Shown: positions 1-9,802 of the stretch, piece by piece
How the letters are laid out: each line of letters opens with the position of its first letter
Numbering within the stretch: position 1 is the stretch's first letter
Made by a program: the position numbers and the translations under genes
DNA from: Pseudoalteromonas sp. S2755
GTDB taxonomy: Bacteria; Pseudomonadota; Gammaproteobacteria; Enterobacterales; Alteromonadaceae
DNA length: 64,000 nt
Direction: 5' to 3'
Assembly: GCF_005886535.1 (NCBI RefSeq)
Contig: NZ_PNDS01000022.1
Coordinates: 1-64,000 of the forward strand
Notes under the pieces: model-generated
Told to the model about the DNA's origin: nothing
Database searches by the model: none
Seen by the model: only the letters and a program-made list of their open reading frames with translations

Positions 1-1
1 A

Positions 2-193
2 GGTGTATACAAATACCGCGTGGGAGAGAAGGCACAAGGGCGCGAATACATCAAAGAGGCCGAGGTAGCACCTCATCAAGAGCCCGGATATAAGCACGCA
101 ATCACACCAATAATACCAATAATACTAAAAATGGCTTGTACAATTGGAGGAGTCCATATAAGCGGGTTCACCCCGCGATCTTTTTGGTTTTAA
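2..193 (+). CDS. possible 3' end of an unidentified gene cut by the window edge
   Basis: This frame is open from the left edge to a TAA at 191-193, while the other two forward frames close within about 90 bases. The first 30 or so residues are charged and protein-like (VGEKAQGREYIKEAEVAP), but the tail reads into AT-rich sequence and then the REP-like repeat. It may be a genuine C-terminus that runs into a repeat, or chance. The family is not recognised and the call is weak. Confidence 0.25.
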   Translation, partial: GVYKYRVGEKAQGREYIKEAEVAPHQEPGYKHAITPIIPIILKMACTIGGVHISGFTPRSFWF

Positions 194-243
194 TGCCGTA
201 CCTTAGGCGGCGGAAATCCAGTGTCGTGATAAATCACGACCTA
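162..243. repeat. REP-like repeat with two hairpins
   Basis: Two short GC-rich hairpins lie close together in otherwise AT-rich DNA. The first is GCGGG-TTCAC-CCCGC at 162-176. The second is a perfect 8-bp inverted repeat with a two-base loop, GTCGTGAT-AA-ATCACGAC, at 223-240. Between them is a GC-rich stretch (GGCGGCGGAAATCC). Paired palindromes of this kind are typical of dispersed intergenic REP/BIME-type elements. No second copy was noticed in this window, so repetition in the genome is inferred. Confidence 0.45.
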
Positions 244-356
244 CAAATTACAAGCTTCACAAATTTATTTTGTTAGCCTCATTTTCTGCTAAACGCATAC
301 CTATCGACAGGTAAAGGCAGAACAGCGATACTCAAGCAAATTGACAATATAGGGAA

Positions 357-803
357 ATGAACTTGAACGCGCAAACTCAAACCAAAAACCACTTTTTACT
401 CTTCGCGGGTGTGTGTACAGCCATTGCGGCAGTGGCGCACATTGGCTGCATTATCTTTGGCGCGCCTTGGTATCGCTTTTTTGGTGCGGGCGAGGAAATG
501 GCTACTATGGCCGAGCAAGGACTTATTTATCCTCACCTTATCACTGCCGTTATCGCTACAATTTTACTGCTCTGGTCATGCTATGCGTTTTCAGGGGCGA
601 AATTGATCCGACAATTACCTTTGATGAAAACCGCTTTGTGTGTAATAAGTGCAATCTTTTTAATCAGGGGAATTGGCTTTGTTTTTATCATGTCAACGAT
701 CCCAGATAACAGCATGACGTTTTGGTGGGTGAGCTCTTCAATTTGTTTGGTAATAGGTGGCGCTTACGCGCTTGGAACCAAAAAGGCATGGTTACAAATC
801 TAG
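357..803 (+). CDS. small four-helix inner-membrane protein, function unknown
   Basis: A 148-residue protein that is almost entirely hydrophobic. Predicted membrane segments lie near residues 13-34, 55-77, 88-112 and 120-142, separated by short polar loops, so it should sit in the cytoplasmic membrane. There is no signal peptide and no catalytic motif. The start follows a short purine-rich stretch (AGGGAA) at unusually close spacing. A hairpin at 813-837 ends the transcript and separates it from the convergent catalase gene. No family is assigned with confidence. Confidence 0.7.
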   Translation: MNLNAQTQTKNHFLLFAGVCTAIAAVAHIGCIIFGAPWYRFFGAGEEMATMAEQGLIYPHLITAVIATILLLWSCYAFSGAKLIRQLPLMKTALCVISAIFLIRGIGFVFIMSTIPDNSMTFWWVSSSICLVIGGAYALGTKKAWLQI

Positions 804-812
804 CAGCTTTAA

Positions 813-837
813 AAGCTAGCACTTCAGGTGCTAGCTT
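813..837. terminator. bidirectional intrinsic terminator
   Basis: A perfect 10-bp stem, AAGCTAGCAC paired with GTGCTAGCTT around loop TTCAG, lies between two convergent genes. On the minus strand the stem is followed by TTTT, so it best serves the catalase gene. Confidence 0.7.
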
Positions 838-860
838 GTGTTCAGATAGGGTAGCTAACC

Positions 861-2303
861 TTATTCATTCAGTGCTGTTCTAACACCGGCTTCAAGTTCT
901 TCGTGAACACATTTAAATAACCCAAGTTGGCGTTCAATGATATGTTCAGGTACACCCGCCATAGCGCGCGCTATGTTGCCGTACAAGCGCTGCTTTTGGG
1001 CATCATCAAATAGGCAATATAGAGCACGAGGCTGTGAAAAGTCATCATTATCTTTGCGGTGGTCGTATCTATCCGCCATTCCCTCAAGTTCAAGAGCAGG
1101 GCGTTTATACTCTGGATTCTCTTTTGGGCCTCCCATCGAGTTAGGCTCGTAGTAAGCATCTTCGTTACCACCGGGTTCATTGTTAAAAAATCGCATTGCA
1201 CCGTCTTTGTGGTAATGATGCACAGGACATTTCGGGCGATTAACAGGTAATGCCTCATAATGCGTACCGAGTCGGTAGCGGTGAGCATCGGCATAGGAGA
1301 AAATGCGTGCTTGCAACATTTTATCCGGAGAAAATCCAATGCCAGATACCACGTTAGACGGACTAAATGCAGCTTGTTCTATCTCAGCAAAATAATTGTC
1401 TGGTACGCGATTTAATTCGAGTGTGCCAACATCGATGAGTGGAAAGTCGCCATGCGGCCAGACTTTGGTTAAATCAAACGGATTGTGTTGGAACTGTTTT
1501 GCTTGTGCTTCAGTCATCACCTGGATTTTCATATCCCACTTCGGATAATTTCCGCGCTCTATGGCCTCAAGCAAGTCTTCTTGAAAGCTCTCTCTGCTTT
1601 CGCCAATTACCGTTTTAGACTCTTCATCAGTATGATGCTGGTGGCCTTGTTGGGTTTTCATATGAAACTTTACCCAAACTCTTTGATTCTCTTCATTGAT
1701 CAAACTAAAGGTATGTGAGCCATAACCGTTCATGTGCCTTACATCCGTTGGCAAGCCACGGTCAGACATTAAAATTAATACTTGATGCAGGCTTTCCGGT
1801 GACAGAGACCAAAAATCCCATTGTGCGGTGTTGGAGCGTAGGTTCGTTTTAGGGTGACGTTTTTGGGTGTGAATAAAATCTGGGAATTTATACGGATCAC
1901 GGACAAAAAATACGGGGGTATTATTGCCAACTAAATCCCAGTTTCCTTCTTCAGTGTAAAACTTTATCGAAAAGCCTCTTACGTCACGCTCCGCATCCGC
2001 AGCCCCTTTTTCTCCGGCTACCGTGGAGAAGCGCATCAGAATGTCGGTTTGCTTACCAACCTCAGCAAATAGCTTTGCTTTGGTATATCGGCTTATATCG
2101 TTTGTTACCGTAAATGTTCCAAACGCACCCCATCCCTTAGCATGCACGGTACGCTCTGGAATACGCTCTCTATTTTGATGCGCCAGTTTTTCGATTAACT
2201 GGTAGTCCTCAACCAATAATGGGCCTTGAGGGCCTGCGGTCAAGCTATTTTGATTATCGGCGATTGGATTACCTGCGGTGGTCGTTAATGGACACTTCGT
2301 CAT
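861..2303 (-). CDS. katA: monofunctional haem catalase (small-subunit, clade 3 type)
   Basis: Catalase that dismutates hydrogen peroxide to water and oxygen in the cytoplasm. The 480-residue length and N-terminal sequence fit small-subunit bacterial catalases. The distal-haem His is in [12 protein letters not shown] near residue 54, the catalytic Asn in [11 protein letters not shown] near 127, and the proximal haem-ligand Tyr in [14 protein letters not shown] near 337. The start is preceded by AAGGAAA at normal spacing. It is monocistronic, bounded by a terminator at 813-837 and a hairpin at 2472-2495. Peroxide induction through OxyR would be usual, but I could not identify an operator. The exact symbol (katA or katB) is conventional. 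Confidence 0.95.
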   Translation of the reverse strand: MTKCPLTTTAGNPIADNQNSLTAGPQGPLLVEDYQLIEKLAHQNRERIPERTVHAKGWGAFGTFTVTNDISRYTKAKLFAEVGKQTDILMRFSTVAGEKGAADAERDVRGFSIKFYTEEGNWDLVGNNTPVFFVRDPYKFPDFIHTQKRHPKTNLRSNTAQWDFWSLSPESLHQVLILMSDRGLPTDVRHMNGYGSHTFSLINEENQRVWVKFHMKTQQGHQHHTDEESKTVIGESRESFQEDLLEAIERGNYPKWDMKIQVMTEAQAKQFQHNPFDLTKVWPHGDFPLIDVGTLELNRVPDNYFAEIEQAAFSPSNVVSGIGFSPDKMLQARIFSYADAHRYRLGTHYEALPVNRPKCPVHHYHKDGAMRFFNNEPGGNEDAYYEPNSMGGPKENPEYKRPALELEGMADRYDHRKDNDDFSQPRALYCLFDDAQKQRLYGNIARAMAGVPEHIIERQLGLFKCVHEELEAGVRTALNE

Positions 2304-2471
2304 TGCTCGTTTCCTTCATATAAAATTTAGAAATTAACAGCAATAAATGAACCAAAATAAAAGTTAAATAGAAACAATTGGTTATAAATTTTGACGACGG
2401 GGGTTGTGAGTTTTACTGAGCAAAGTTTTCAGGGTGATGTAAGCGCTACGTGAATTATACAGACTGTTGAA

Positions 2472-2495
2472 ATGCAGCGGTTTCATCCGCTGCAT
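2472..2495 (-). terminator. hairpin downstream of the S41-type protease gene
   Basis: A perfect 9-bp stem, ATGCAGCGG and CCGCTGCAT, with a 6-base loop lies 28 bases past the stop codon at 2523. There is no strong U-tract (minus-strand sequence continues TTTCAAC), so termination may be weak or the hairpin may protect the 3' end. Confidence 0.5.
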
Positions 2496-2522
2496 ATTTA
2501 GAAATTAATGGTAGCTAAAGTA

Positions 2523-4454
2523 TTAGAAAAACCTCGTTGAATTCCATAAACGTGTTTTACCACTATCTAACCCAACAAACTGCACCGTACCAGTCGTTAC
2601 GTTACTTGGTAATGTATAGCTAATCGTTTTAGCTTGAGTACCATACGCAAATGCAGAAATACGTTTTACTTTAGTGCCATCAATGTATACATCTACGTAT
2701 TCTGTGTTGGTTACATCAAAATTATACACTCCGTTAGTTTCAGCAACCGGCGCAAATCTATCTGAATTAAATGCTACCGTTGCACGCGCTGTGGGTTTTG
2801 CGAGTAACTTACGAGCGATCGTATTGAAATCTTGAGTATCACCATCGAATATGTCTTCAACGTTATAACTGACAACTTCATTGGCAACACAGCCGTAGTC
2901 CTCAATGAGCGCATTGATGTGATGACCTTGACGTACTGACTGACGCCACGACACCCGCATACTTTGATCATAAGGTAACGCTTGATATGGTGCACCCACG
3001 TACTGTACAAATAAACCGTGCTCAATTACGTTTGCGCCACCTGCACCAGTACGTTCGTGCTGTCCAAATACGGTTGCAATACCGTTATCTTGCATACCAC
3101 ATGTGAACATATCACCTGCAGAGTAGGTGTTAGCGTTTGCCCAAACCCCCACGTTACCATAATATGCCTGACCAATCTGGTTTGCTGCATCTTTTGTCAT
3201 GAATGAGGTTGCAGCAGAGTATTGTTCATTGGTGCCTTGTACGTCAGCTAATACTTGGTGCCAATTATCACTTAGGTAAGTACCGAACAGGGAATTATTT
3301 AGAATATGGTGGTTCTCAGGTGTGTTGATAAAACGTACATGAGATGGAGTAACACGTTTTGGTGTAAACAGTTGTAGTAAATAGTCGTTGTATAGAATAT
3401 TACCGCCAGGGTTGCTTCTAACATCAATAATAAGTGCTTTCGTGTCACTTAGCTGGTTATCTAAGATATCTATGATGGCAACAAGGGCAGTGTTAGTTCC
3501 ATTTTTAGGTGAAAAAGAGGCAATCTTAATGTAGCCGACTGACTCGCCGTCTACTTGTACTTTATTCCATGTCACCGTCGGCTCAGCAGTGGCATTGGCT
3601 GCTAGGGCAAAAGCACTATCTTGTGCTGCAGCTTCTAACTCTTTAAATGTAGCAAATTCATAGTTAATACTTTGCGTAAACTGCGCTGCATTATCCTCTG
3701 TATTCGCTTGAGTACTCGGATTTCCGTTATAAACCAACCAAGGTAAGTTAACGCTATATATTTCGCCCGTTTCGTAAGATTCCAAAGTAAGCGTTAGCGC
3801 ATCATTTTGTGGCGGCATCTGTTTATTATGTGATTTGATAGTCAAGTTGTTTAACGCACCAACAAACCCGCCATCTGGATTAGCCCCACCGCCTTGGAAT
3901 AGTGTGTTGTTTACCACATCCGTTACTGCTTGGCCGTTGTATGCAATGACCTTATCGCCTAAAGAAACCGTTGATGTTTCTGGTGCAAGTACGGTGTAGT
4001 TTTGCCAGATACGGTTTACGCGTACTTCCTTGCTGCCATCTGTATTGACGGTTTGTGCAAAATGAACAGGCACAAAAGAAACAAAGTTTTTCATTGGTGC
4101 CGGGTAGTTATAGTCCAAATGAAAATCTCGCTGAGATAAGAAGATCTTTTGCAGCTGCTGATGAAATTGAGAAGAACTTAGATTTCCCATGTTATTGATT
4201 AGGTCATCTACTGCAACTACTGGGTCTAAGTGTCCGGCCGGAGAAAGTCCGTAGTACAGGTTTTTGGCATATTTATTGACGTATAAACCGTCAAGTAATA
4301 GTTTTGCTTGCTCAGCTACAAGCGCTTTTTGTTCATAACTATAATCTTGAATACTAATTTGGTCGCGTGTGTCTTCAAGATAGGATATTTGTGCCATTGC
4401 ACCTGTTGTAAAGCTTAATGCCAGCAGACTGGCAACTGTTGATAATTTAAACAT
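2523..4454 (-). CDS. secreted S41-family (C-terminal-processing-like) peptidase
   Basis: Predicted serine peptidase of the S41/tail-specific protease superfamily. The ATG at 4454 is chosen because AGGA precedes it and translation begins with a clean signal peptide (MFKLSTVASLLALSFTTGAMA); an in-frame start 25 codons upstream would bury this signal. The catalytic core is visible as VRSNPGGNILYND near residue 350 and the probable nucleophile Ser in NTYSAGDMFTCG near 444. A central region near 160-200 is PDZ-like (LGDKVIAYNGQAV). The C-terminal 90 residues look like a beta-sandwich accessory domain. At about 643 residues it is longer than CtpA-type enzymes. It is probably periplasmic or extracellular, and its substrate is unknown. 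Confidence 0.8.
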   Translation of the reverse strand: MFKLSTVASLLALSFTTGAMAQISYLEDTRDQISIQDYSYEQKALVAEQAKLLLDGLYVNKYAKNLYYGLSPAGHLDPVVAVDDLINNMGNLSSSQFHQQLQKIFLSQRDFHLDYNYPAPMKNFVSFVPVHFAQTVNTDGSKEVRVNRIWQNYTVLAPETSTVSLGDKVIAYNGQAVTDVVNNTLFQGGGANPDGGFVGALNNLTIKSHNKQMPPQNDALTLTLESYETGEIYSVNLPWLVYNGNPSTQANTEDNAAQFTQSINYEFATFKELEAAAQDSAFALAANATAEPTVTWNKVQVDGESVGYIKIASFSPKNGTNTALVAIIDILDNQLSDTKALIIDVRSNPGGNILYNDYLLQLFTPKRVTPSHVRFINTPENHHILNNSLFGTYLSDNWHQVLADVQGTNEQYSAATSFMTKDAANQIGQAYYGNVGVWANANTYSAGDMFTCGMQDNGIATVFGQHERTGAGGANVIEHGLFVQYVGAPYQALPYDQSMRVSWRQSVRQGHHINALIEDYGCVANEVVSYNVEDIFDGDTQDFNTIARKLLAKPTARATVAFNSDRFAPVAETNGVYNFDVTNTEYVDVYIDGTKVKRISAFAYGTQAKTISYTLPSNVTTGTVQFVGLDSGKTRLWNSTRFF

Positions 4455-4640
4455 ATTGTTATTGTCCTGTATATGGAAACAAAACTGTTTTATATCTTTT
4501 GGGTACAAAAGTCGATAGATGTTAAACAAAATGATGATAATTTATTGCTTTTATGTGTGTTGATTAAACCGAACTTCTTACTCGTTGCAGGCTAACTAAG
4601 GAGATTATTGGGAGGATTGAGTTTTAGAGGATTATTTGAT

Positions 4641-4669
4641 TTGCCACGCAACACCCATTTGCGTGGCAA
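4641..4669 (-). terminator. terminator-like hairpin after the acyl-CoA synthetase gene
   Basis: A perfect 11-bp inverted repeat, TTGCCACGCAA and TTGCGTGGCAA with a 7-base loop, starts 20 bases past the stop codon at 4689. Only a short AT-rich tract follows on the minus strand. Confidence 0.6.
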
Positions 4670-4688
4670 CAAGGATATCGAACGCAAA

Positions 4689-6398
4689 TTACGCTGTTTG
4701 ATGTAACTCTTGCTCCATTTGATCTCTCATTTTAAACTTTTGGAGCTTACCTGTTACCGTCATCGGATAAGCATCAACCAATTTGATGTATTTTGGTACT
4801 TTGAAATAGGCGAGTTTATCTTTTAAAAATACACGAATATCTTCTTCCGAAATATAGTGTCCGGGCTTAAGTTGAACCCAAACACATACTTCCTCACCAT
4901 ATTTTTCGTCTTTGATCCCAAATACAGCGGCATCTTGAATATCATCATGATGATAAAGCACTTCCTCAATTTCTCTGGGATAAATATTCTCGCCACCGCG
5001 AATGATCATATCTTTTATGCGGCCGACGATACTGACGAACCCTTCGTCGTCCATTACCCCTAAATCGCCAGAGTGTAACCAGCCGTCATCATCTATGGTC
5101 GCCGCTGTTTTTTCTGGGTCTTGCCAATAGCCTTTCATTACGCAATAGCCACGGGCACATACTTCACCAGGCGTACCAATTGGGGCAATATGTCCAAGCT
5201 CGTCAATAATTTTGACCTCTGTATGTGGCATAGCACGACCAACAGTCTGCACGCGTTTCTCAACAGACGAATCGATTTCGGTAATATTGTTGATTGGGCT
5301 GCACTCGGTTTGCCCGTAACCAATGAGTACATCGGTCATATGCATTTGGGTTTGCACTTGGCGCATGACCTTTTCTGGACAGGTTGAGCCTGCCATCACC
5401 CCGGTACGCAGCGAAGATAGATCAAACTGTGTAAAGTCTGAGTGTTCTAATTGTGCGATAAACATTGTCGGGACACCGTGAAGTCCGGTGCATTTTTCTC
5501 GCTCAACGACTTCTAAGGTGGCAAGCGGATCAAAGCTATCGTTAGGGAATACAGCGCATGCACCTTTACTAATACAAACGAGATTACCGAGCACCATGCC
5601 AAAGCAATGATAAAGCGGCACGGGAATACAAAGCTTGTCTTGCTCTGTGATCTTCATGGCATTGGCGACGAGTAATCCGTTATTGAGAATATTACTGTGG
5701 GTGAGGGTGGCGCCTTTTGGGTTGCCTGTAGTACCTGAAGTAAATTGAATATTGATAGCGTCACTGGCACTGAGGTTAGCTGCAATCGCATTTGCCTCAA
5801 GGTAGTGGGCATCATTTGCTTTGGATAACAAGGTGCTGAAATTCATCAGGCCCGGTTCAATATCCTCGTCAATAAGCACAATTTGTTTGAGTGAGGGAAG
5901 GCGCTGTGAAGATAATTCGCCAAACATGCAGTCGTAGGATTCTGGTGCCAGCTCTCTTATCATGTCAACATAATGGCTATGTTTAAAAGACTTCGCCATA
6001 ACTAACATCTTACACTCAACGTTGTTTAGCACGTATTCAAGTTCGCTTGGGCGATAGGCGGGGTTAATGCACACCATGATTGCGCCAATTTTAGCAGTTG
6101 CGAATTGCACTAGACTCCATTCAAGGTTGTTCGGAGACCAAATCCCAACTCTATCCCCTGGTTGTATGCCTACAGCTAAAAGACTTGCGGCAAGTTGATT
6201 TATTTTTGCCAGATACTCACGATAATTTAAGCGAACTGATTGATGAGAGACAACAATGGCTTCTCTTTCTGGATAATTGTCGACAATATCTTCTAGATAT
6301 TGCCCAATGGTGAGTTGAGTAAGCGGTGCTACTTGGGGGCCTTTGAAGTAACTCTTTGTAAGTGCACTTGCATTTATTAATTGGCTCTCTGTTGTCAT
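4689..6398 (-). CDS. AMP-dependent acyl-CoA synthetase (ligase)
   Basis: Member of the ANL superfamily. It activates a carboxylic acid, probably a fatty acid, to acyl-AMP and then acyl-CoA in the cytoplasm. The P-loop-like motif TSGTTGNPKGATLTH is near residue 217, GYGQTECSP near 357, the hinge motif SGDLGVMDDEGFVSIVGRIKD near 430-450, and the catalytic Lys in PMTVTGKLQKFK near 547. The start at 6398 is chosen for its AAGGA site; the ATG 12 codons upstream lacks one. The gene stands alone with a hairpin behind it. Sequence resembles medium or long-chain fatty acyl-CoA ligases, but the substrate cannot be fixed from sequence. Confidence 0.9.
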   Translation of the reverse strand: MTTESQLINASALTKSYFKGPQVAPLTQLTIGQYLEDIVDNYPEREAIVVSHQSVRLNYREYLAKINQLAASLLAVGIQPGDRVGIWSPNNLEWSLVQFATAKIGAIMVCINPAYRPSELEYVLNNVECKMLVMAKSFKHSHYVDMIRELAPESYDCMFGELSSQRLPSLKQIVLIDEDIEPGLMNFSTLLSKANDAHYLEANAIAANLSASDAINIQFTSGTTGNPKGATLTHSNILNNGLLVANAMKITEQDKLCIPVPLYHCFGMVLGNLVCISKGACAVFPNDSFDPLATLEVVEREKCTGLHGVPTMFIAQLEHSDFTQFDLSSLRTGVMAGSTCPEKVMRQVQTQMHMTDVLIGYGQTECSPINNITEIDSSVEKRVQTVGRAMPHTEVKIIDELGHIAPIGTPGEVCARGYCVMKGYWQDPEKTAATIDDDGWLHSGDLGVMDDEGFVSIVGRIKDMIIRGGENIYPREIEEVLYHHDDIQDAAVFGIKDEKYGEEVCVWVQLKPGHYISEEDIRVFLKDKLAYFKVPKYIKLVDAYPMTVTGKLQKFKMRDQMEQELHQTA

Positions 6399-6570
6399 AT
6401 CTTGTCCTTGCTGTTGATCTCTAGTTTTTATCATTATGCTTTATCAGTGATAACCTAATTGTCGACAAAATCAAGTGCATTTGGACGAAAAGCATGAAAT
6501 TACGACTAATGGCTAGTGATAAAGTGTGTAATGGCAAGGTAGTGGAAAGGTGGTAGTAGCTTTATCAGAC

Positions 6571-6601
6571 ATATAAAAACGCCTGAAAATTCAGGCGTTT
6601 T
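6571..6601 (-). terminator. intrinsic terminator of the RND efflux operon
   Basis: A 12-bp perfect stem, AAAACGCCTGAA and TTCAGGCGTTTT, separated by two bases (effectively a 4-base loop). On the minus strand it is followed by more T residues. It lies 24 bases past the stop codon at 6625. Confidence 0.85.
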
Positions 6602-6624
6602 GTGGTTTCACTTAAGGGATGTTA

Positions 6625-9600
6625 TTAAGCTAATCCTTCATCTGTATCGACATGCTCATCTTTATGATGCTTCGCGATTTCATCTGAAAGCTCTTGCTTA
6701 GAACGCTTCTCTGACATCCGTCTCGCCATTAGCCAGTAAAAGAACAGGGGCAAGAAGAATACTGCAAGGAAGGTAGCCGAGAGCATACCACCCATTACGC
6801 CAGTACCCACACTGTGTCTTGCTCCTGCGCCAGCTCCAGAACTCATTACCAGCGGAACTACACCAAGTATGAAAGCAAGTGAAGTCATGATAATAGGTCT
6901 AAAACGCAGTCTTGCCGCTTCAAGGGCCGCGGTTGCTGGGCTCCATCCTTCTTGATACTTCATTAGCGCGTATTCGACAATAAGAATGGCATTTTTACCG
7001 GCAAGGCCAAGTAGGGTAACCAAACCGATTTGGAAGTAAACGTCGTTGGTTAGCCCAGCAATCCAGATTGAGACCAAGGCACCGAAAGTACCAAACGGCA
7101 GCGCTAACATAACTGAGAATGGCAATGACCAGCGCTCATAAAGTGCTGCGAGGATCAAAAATACCATGATCACAGCCATACCAAGAGCAATGCCGGTTGT
7201 GCCAGAGTTTTGCTTTTCTTGGAATGCAGAACCCGTCCACTCATAAGTCATATCTGGTGGTAGCACTTTGTTGGCGATACGCTCAAATTCTGCGATAGCT
7301 TGACCTGAGCTGTAGCCAGGTGCTGCCTCGCCCATTAACTTAACTGCAGATAAGTTATTGTAACGATTCATGGTTTCCGGACCGCGGCTATACTCAACAT
7401 CCGTAAATGCAGAAATTGGTACCATTTCGCCACGGTTGTTTTTCACATAAATGCGGCCAACATCTTCCGGTGTCATTCTAAACTCGGCTTCTGCGGACAT
7501 AATCACCTGCCATGCACGACCAAACTTATTGAAGTCGTTGACGTAGTAATTACCTAAATTGGCTGCAAGTGCGTTAAACGCAGAATTGATATTAACCCCC
7601 ATGGCACGCGCTTGTTCACGATCCATATGCACCTTTAGCTGCGGAGCATCAGGACGCCATAGCGTTTGAATGCCTGTAAGGATAGGGCTCTTCTGCGCCT
7701 CGGCCATGATCATCTGCATACCTTGCTTCAATTTAGCAGGATCAGAGCCGCCTTTATTTTGCAAGAAGACTTCAAACCCGCCTGTTGTACCCAAGCCGAA
7801 AATTGGTGGTGGGTTAAACGCTAGCACTAGTGCTTCATTAATATGCGCGGTTTTCATAAATAACTCACCAACAAGTTCTTTCGCCGACACATCGCGTTCA
7901 TCCCAATGTGTTTGCGTCACGAACATAGTCGCCGCGCTGTTTTTGAAGCCACCACCGATGAAGTCCATCCCCGTAAACGCCACGACGTTTTCGTTAGCTG
8001 GGTTAGACTTTGCTGCAGCTATCACTTCATCGGCCACTTTAGCGGTGCGCTCTAATGAAGAGCCGTCAGGCAAGAACACCGCAATCATGTAGTAACCTTG
8101 GTCTTCGTCTGGTACCAAAGAGCTTGGTGTTTTTTGCCACAGGAATACCGTTGCACCAATCATCGCTACCATCAAGGTTAGGCCAACAAAACCACGGCGA
8201 ACCATAAAGCTAACCGCGCCAACATAGCGTCCGGTTACACGATGGAACCAGTCATTGAACCACAAGAAAAACTTGGCATCCTGTTTGTGCTCGTGCTTAA
8301 GCAGCAATACACAAAGTGCAGGCGTCATCGTCAGTGCAACCACACCGGATAAACTTACAGAGATGGAAATTGTGATCGCAAATTGGCGGAATAGTTCGCC
8401 TGTTAACCCACCCAGGAAAGCGATAGGTACAAACACCGAGCACAATACCAATACAATCGCGACTACGGGGCCGCTTACTTCTTGCATCGCTTTAACCGCT
8501 GCTTCTCTAGCCTGCAAGCCTTGCTCATGCATGATCCGTTCGACGTTCTCCAGTACTACGATGGCGTCATCTACCACGATACCAATCGATAACACCATGC
8601 CGAACAGCGTAAGGGTGTTAATCGAGTAACCGAGCATATAGAGACCTGCAAATGTACCAAGTAACGAGACCGGTACCGCAAGGGTTGGAATTAGCGTTGC
8701 ACGCCAGTTTTGCAAGAACAGGTAAACCACTAAGAATACCAAAATCATTGCTTCACCAAGCGTTTTTAACACCTCTCGAATTGAGACTTCTACAAAGCGT
8801 GTGGTGTCGTAAGAGTTAACGTGAGCGAGGCCTGTAGGGAACTGAGGTTTGATCTGTTCAATTTCTGCTTCTACAGCTTTAGCTACGTCAAGCGCATTCG
8901 CGCCCGGTTGCAAGAATACACCGAGTAATACCGCTTCTTTACCGTTAATAGTGCCTTGGAAATTATAGTCTTTAGAACCAAGTTCTATGCGAGCAACATC
9001 CTTAAGGCGCAGCGTTGAGCCATCAGGGTTTGCACGAACGATAATATTTTCGAACTCTTCAGCCGTCGATAAACGTCCTTTCGCGGTGACGCTATAAACC
9101 AGTGATTGCGCGTCTTGAGATGTCGGTGTTGCACCAATACTACCTGCTGCATACTGAGAGTTTTGCTCTCTAATTGCACTCGCAATATCGTCTGCTGTGA
9201 CTTGCAGTTGACTCATGATATCTGGGCGCAACCAAATACGCATGGCATAGTCTTTTGCACCGAAAATCTGCACGTTAGTCGTACCAGGAATGCGTTTGAC
9301 GCGGTCAAGGATATTCATGGTGACGTAGTTAGATGTCCAGAGACTTTCTCGAGTTCCATCTGGCGAATAAAACGCGTGTACTTGCAAGAAGTTAGAAGAA
9401 GTCTTTTGAACCACCACGCCTTGACGTCTAGTTTCCTCTGGGAGACGAGCTTCCACTTGCTTTACTCGGTTGTTTACATCTACGGCAGCCTGATCAACAT
9501 CTGTTCCAATCTCAAAAGTAACAGCGATCGTTGTTACGCCTGAGTTAGTACTGGTTGATGTCATGTACATCATGCCCTCAACACCGGTAATCGCATTTTC

Positions 9601-9798
9601 GATAGGGGTTGCAACGGTTTGTTCCAATACATCCGCTGATGCACCAGGGTATACTGCACGTACCTCAACTTGAGGTGGTGCAATTTCGGGATACTGCGCA
9701 ACAGGCAAACTGCGCATTGCAGCAAGCCCCGCAAGCACTATCACGATAGAGATAACAAAGGCAAAAATAGGCCTGTTTATGAAATATTTGGAGAACAT
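6625..9798 (-). CDS. RND multidrug efflux transporter (HAE1 family, AcrB/MexB-like)
   Basis: Inner-membrane proton-driven drug exporter of 1057 residues, the usual length for the family, expected to have 12 membrane helices and two large periplasmic loops. It begins MFSKYFINRPIFAFVIS, a typical HAE1 start. The proton-relay Asp pair is in GIVVDDAIVVLENVER near residue 407, and the C-terminal repeat GLAGKNAILIVEYA is present. The adaptor gene lies four bases upstream, so the two are co-transcribed. No outer-membrane channel gene is present, so a TolC-type channel encoded elsewhere is inferred. The substrate range is unknown. Confidence 0.95.
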   Translation of the reverse strand: MFSKYFINRPIFAFVISIVIVLAGLAAMRSLPVAQYPEIAPPQVEVRAVYPGASADVLEQTVATPIENAITGVEGMMYMTSTSTNSGVTTIAVTFEIGTDVDQAAVDVNNRVKQVEARLPEETRRQGVVVQKTSSNFLQVHAFYSPDGTRESLWTSNYVTMNILDRVKRIPGTTNVQIFGAKDYAMRIWLRPDIMSQLQVTADDIASAIREQNSQYAAGSIGATPTSQDAQSLVYSVTAKGRLSTAEEFENIIVRANPDGSTLRLKDVARIELGSKDYNFQGTINGKEAVLLGVFLQPGANALDVAKAVEAEIEQIKPQFPTGLAHVNSYDTTRFVEVSIREVLKTLGEAMILVFLVVYLFLQNWRATLIPTLAVPVSLLGTFAGLYMLGYSINTLTLFGMVLSIGIVVDDAIVVLENVERIMHEQGLQAREAAVKAMQEVSGPVVAIVLVLCSVFVPIAFLGGLTGELFRQFAITISISVSLSGVVALTMTPALCVLLLKHEHKQDAKFFLWFNDWFHRVTGRYVGAVSFMVRRGFVGLTLMVAMIGATVFLWQKTPSSLVPDEDQGYYMIAVFLPDGSSLERTAKVADEVIAAAKSNPANENVVAFTGMDFIGGGFKNSAATMFVTQTHWDERDVSAKELVGELFMKTAHINEALVLAFNPPPIFGLGTTGGFEVFLQNKGGSDPAKLKQGMQMIMAEAQKSPILTGIQTLWRPDAPQLKVHMDREQARAMGVNINSAFNALAANLGNYYVNDFNKFGRAWQVIMSAEAEFRMTPEDVGRIYVKNNRGEMVPISAFTDVEYSRGPETMNRYNNLSAVKLMGEAAPGYSSGQAIAEFERIANKVLPPDMTYEWTGSAFQEKQNSGTTGIALGMAVIMVFLILAALYERWSLPFSVMLALPFGTFGALVSIWIAGLTNDVYFQIGLVTLLGLAGKNAILIVEYALMKYQEGWSPATAALEAARLRFRPIIMTSLAFILGVVPLVMSSGAGAGARHSVGTGVMGGMLSATFLAVFFLPLFFYWLMARRMSEKRSKQELSDEIAKHHKDEHVDTDEGLA

Positions 9799-9802
9799 CA
9801 GA

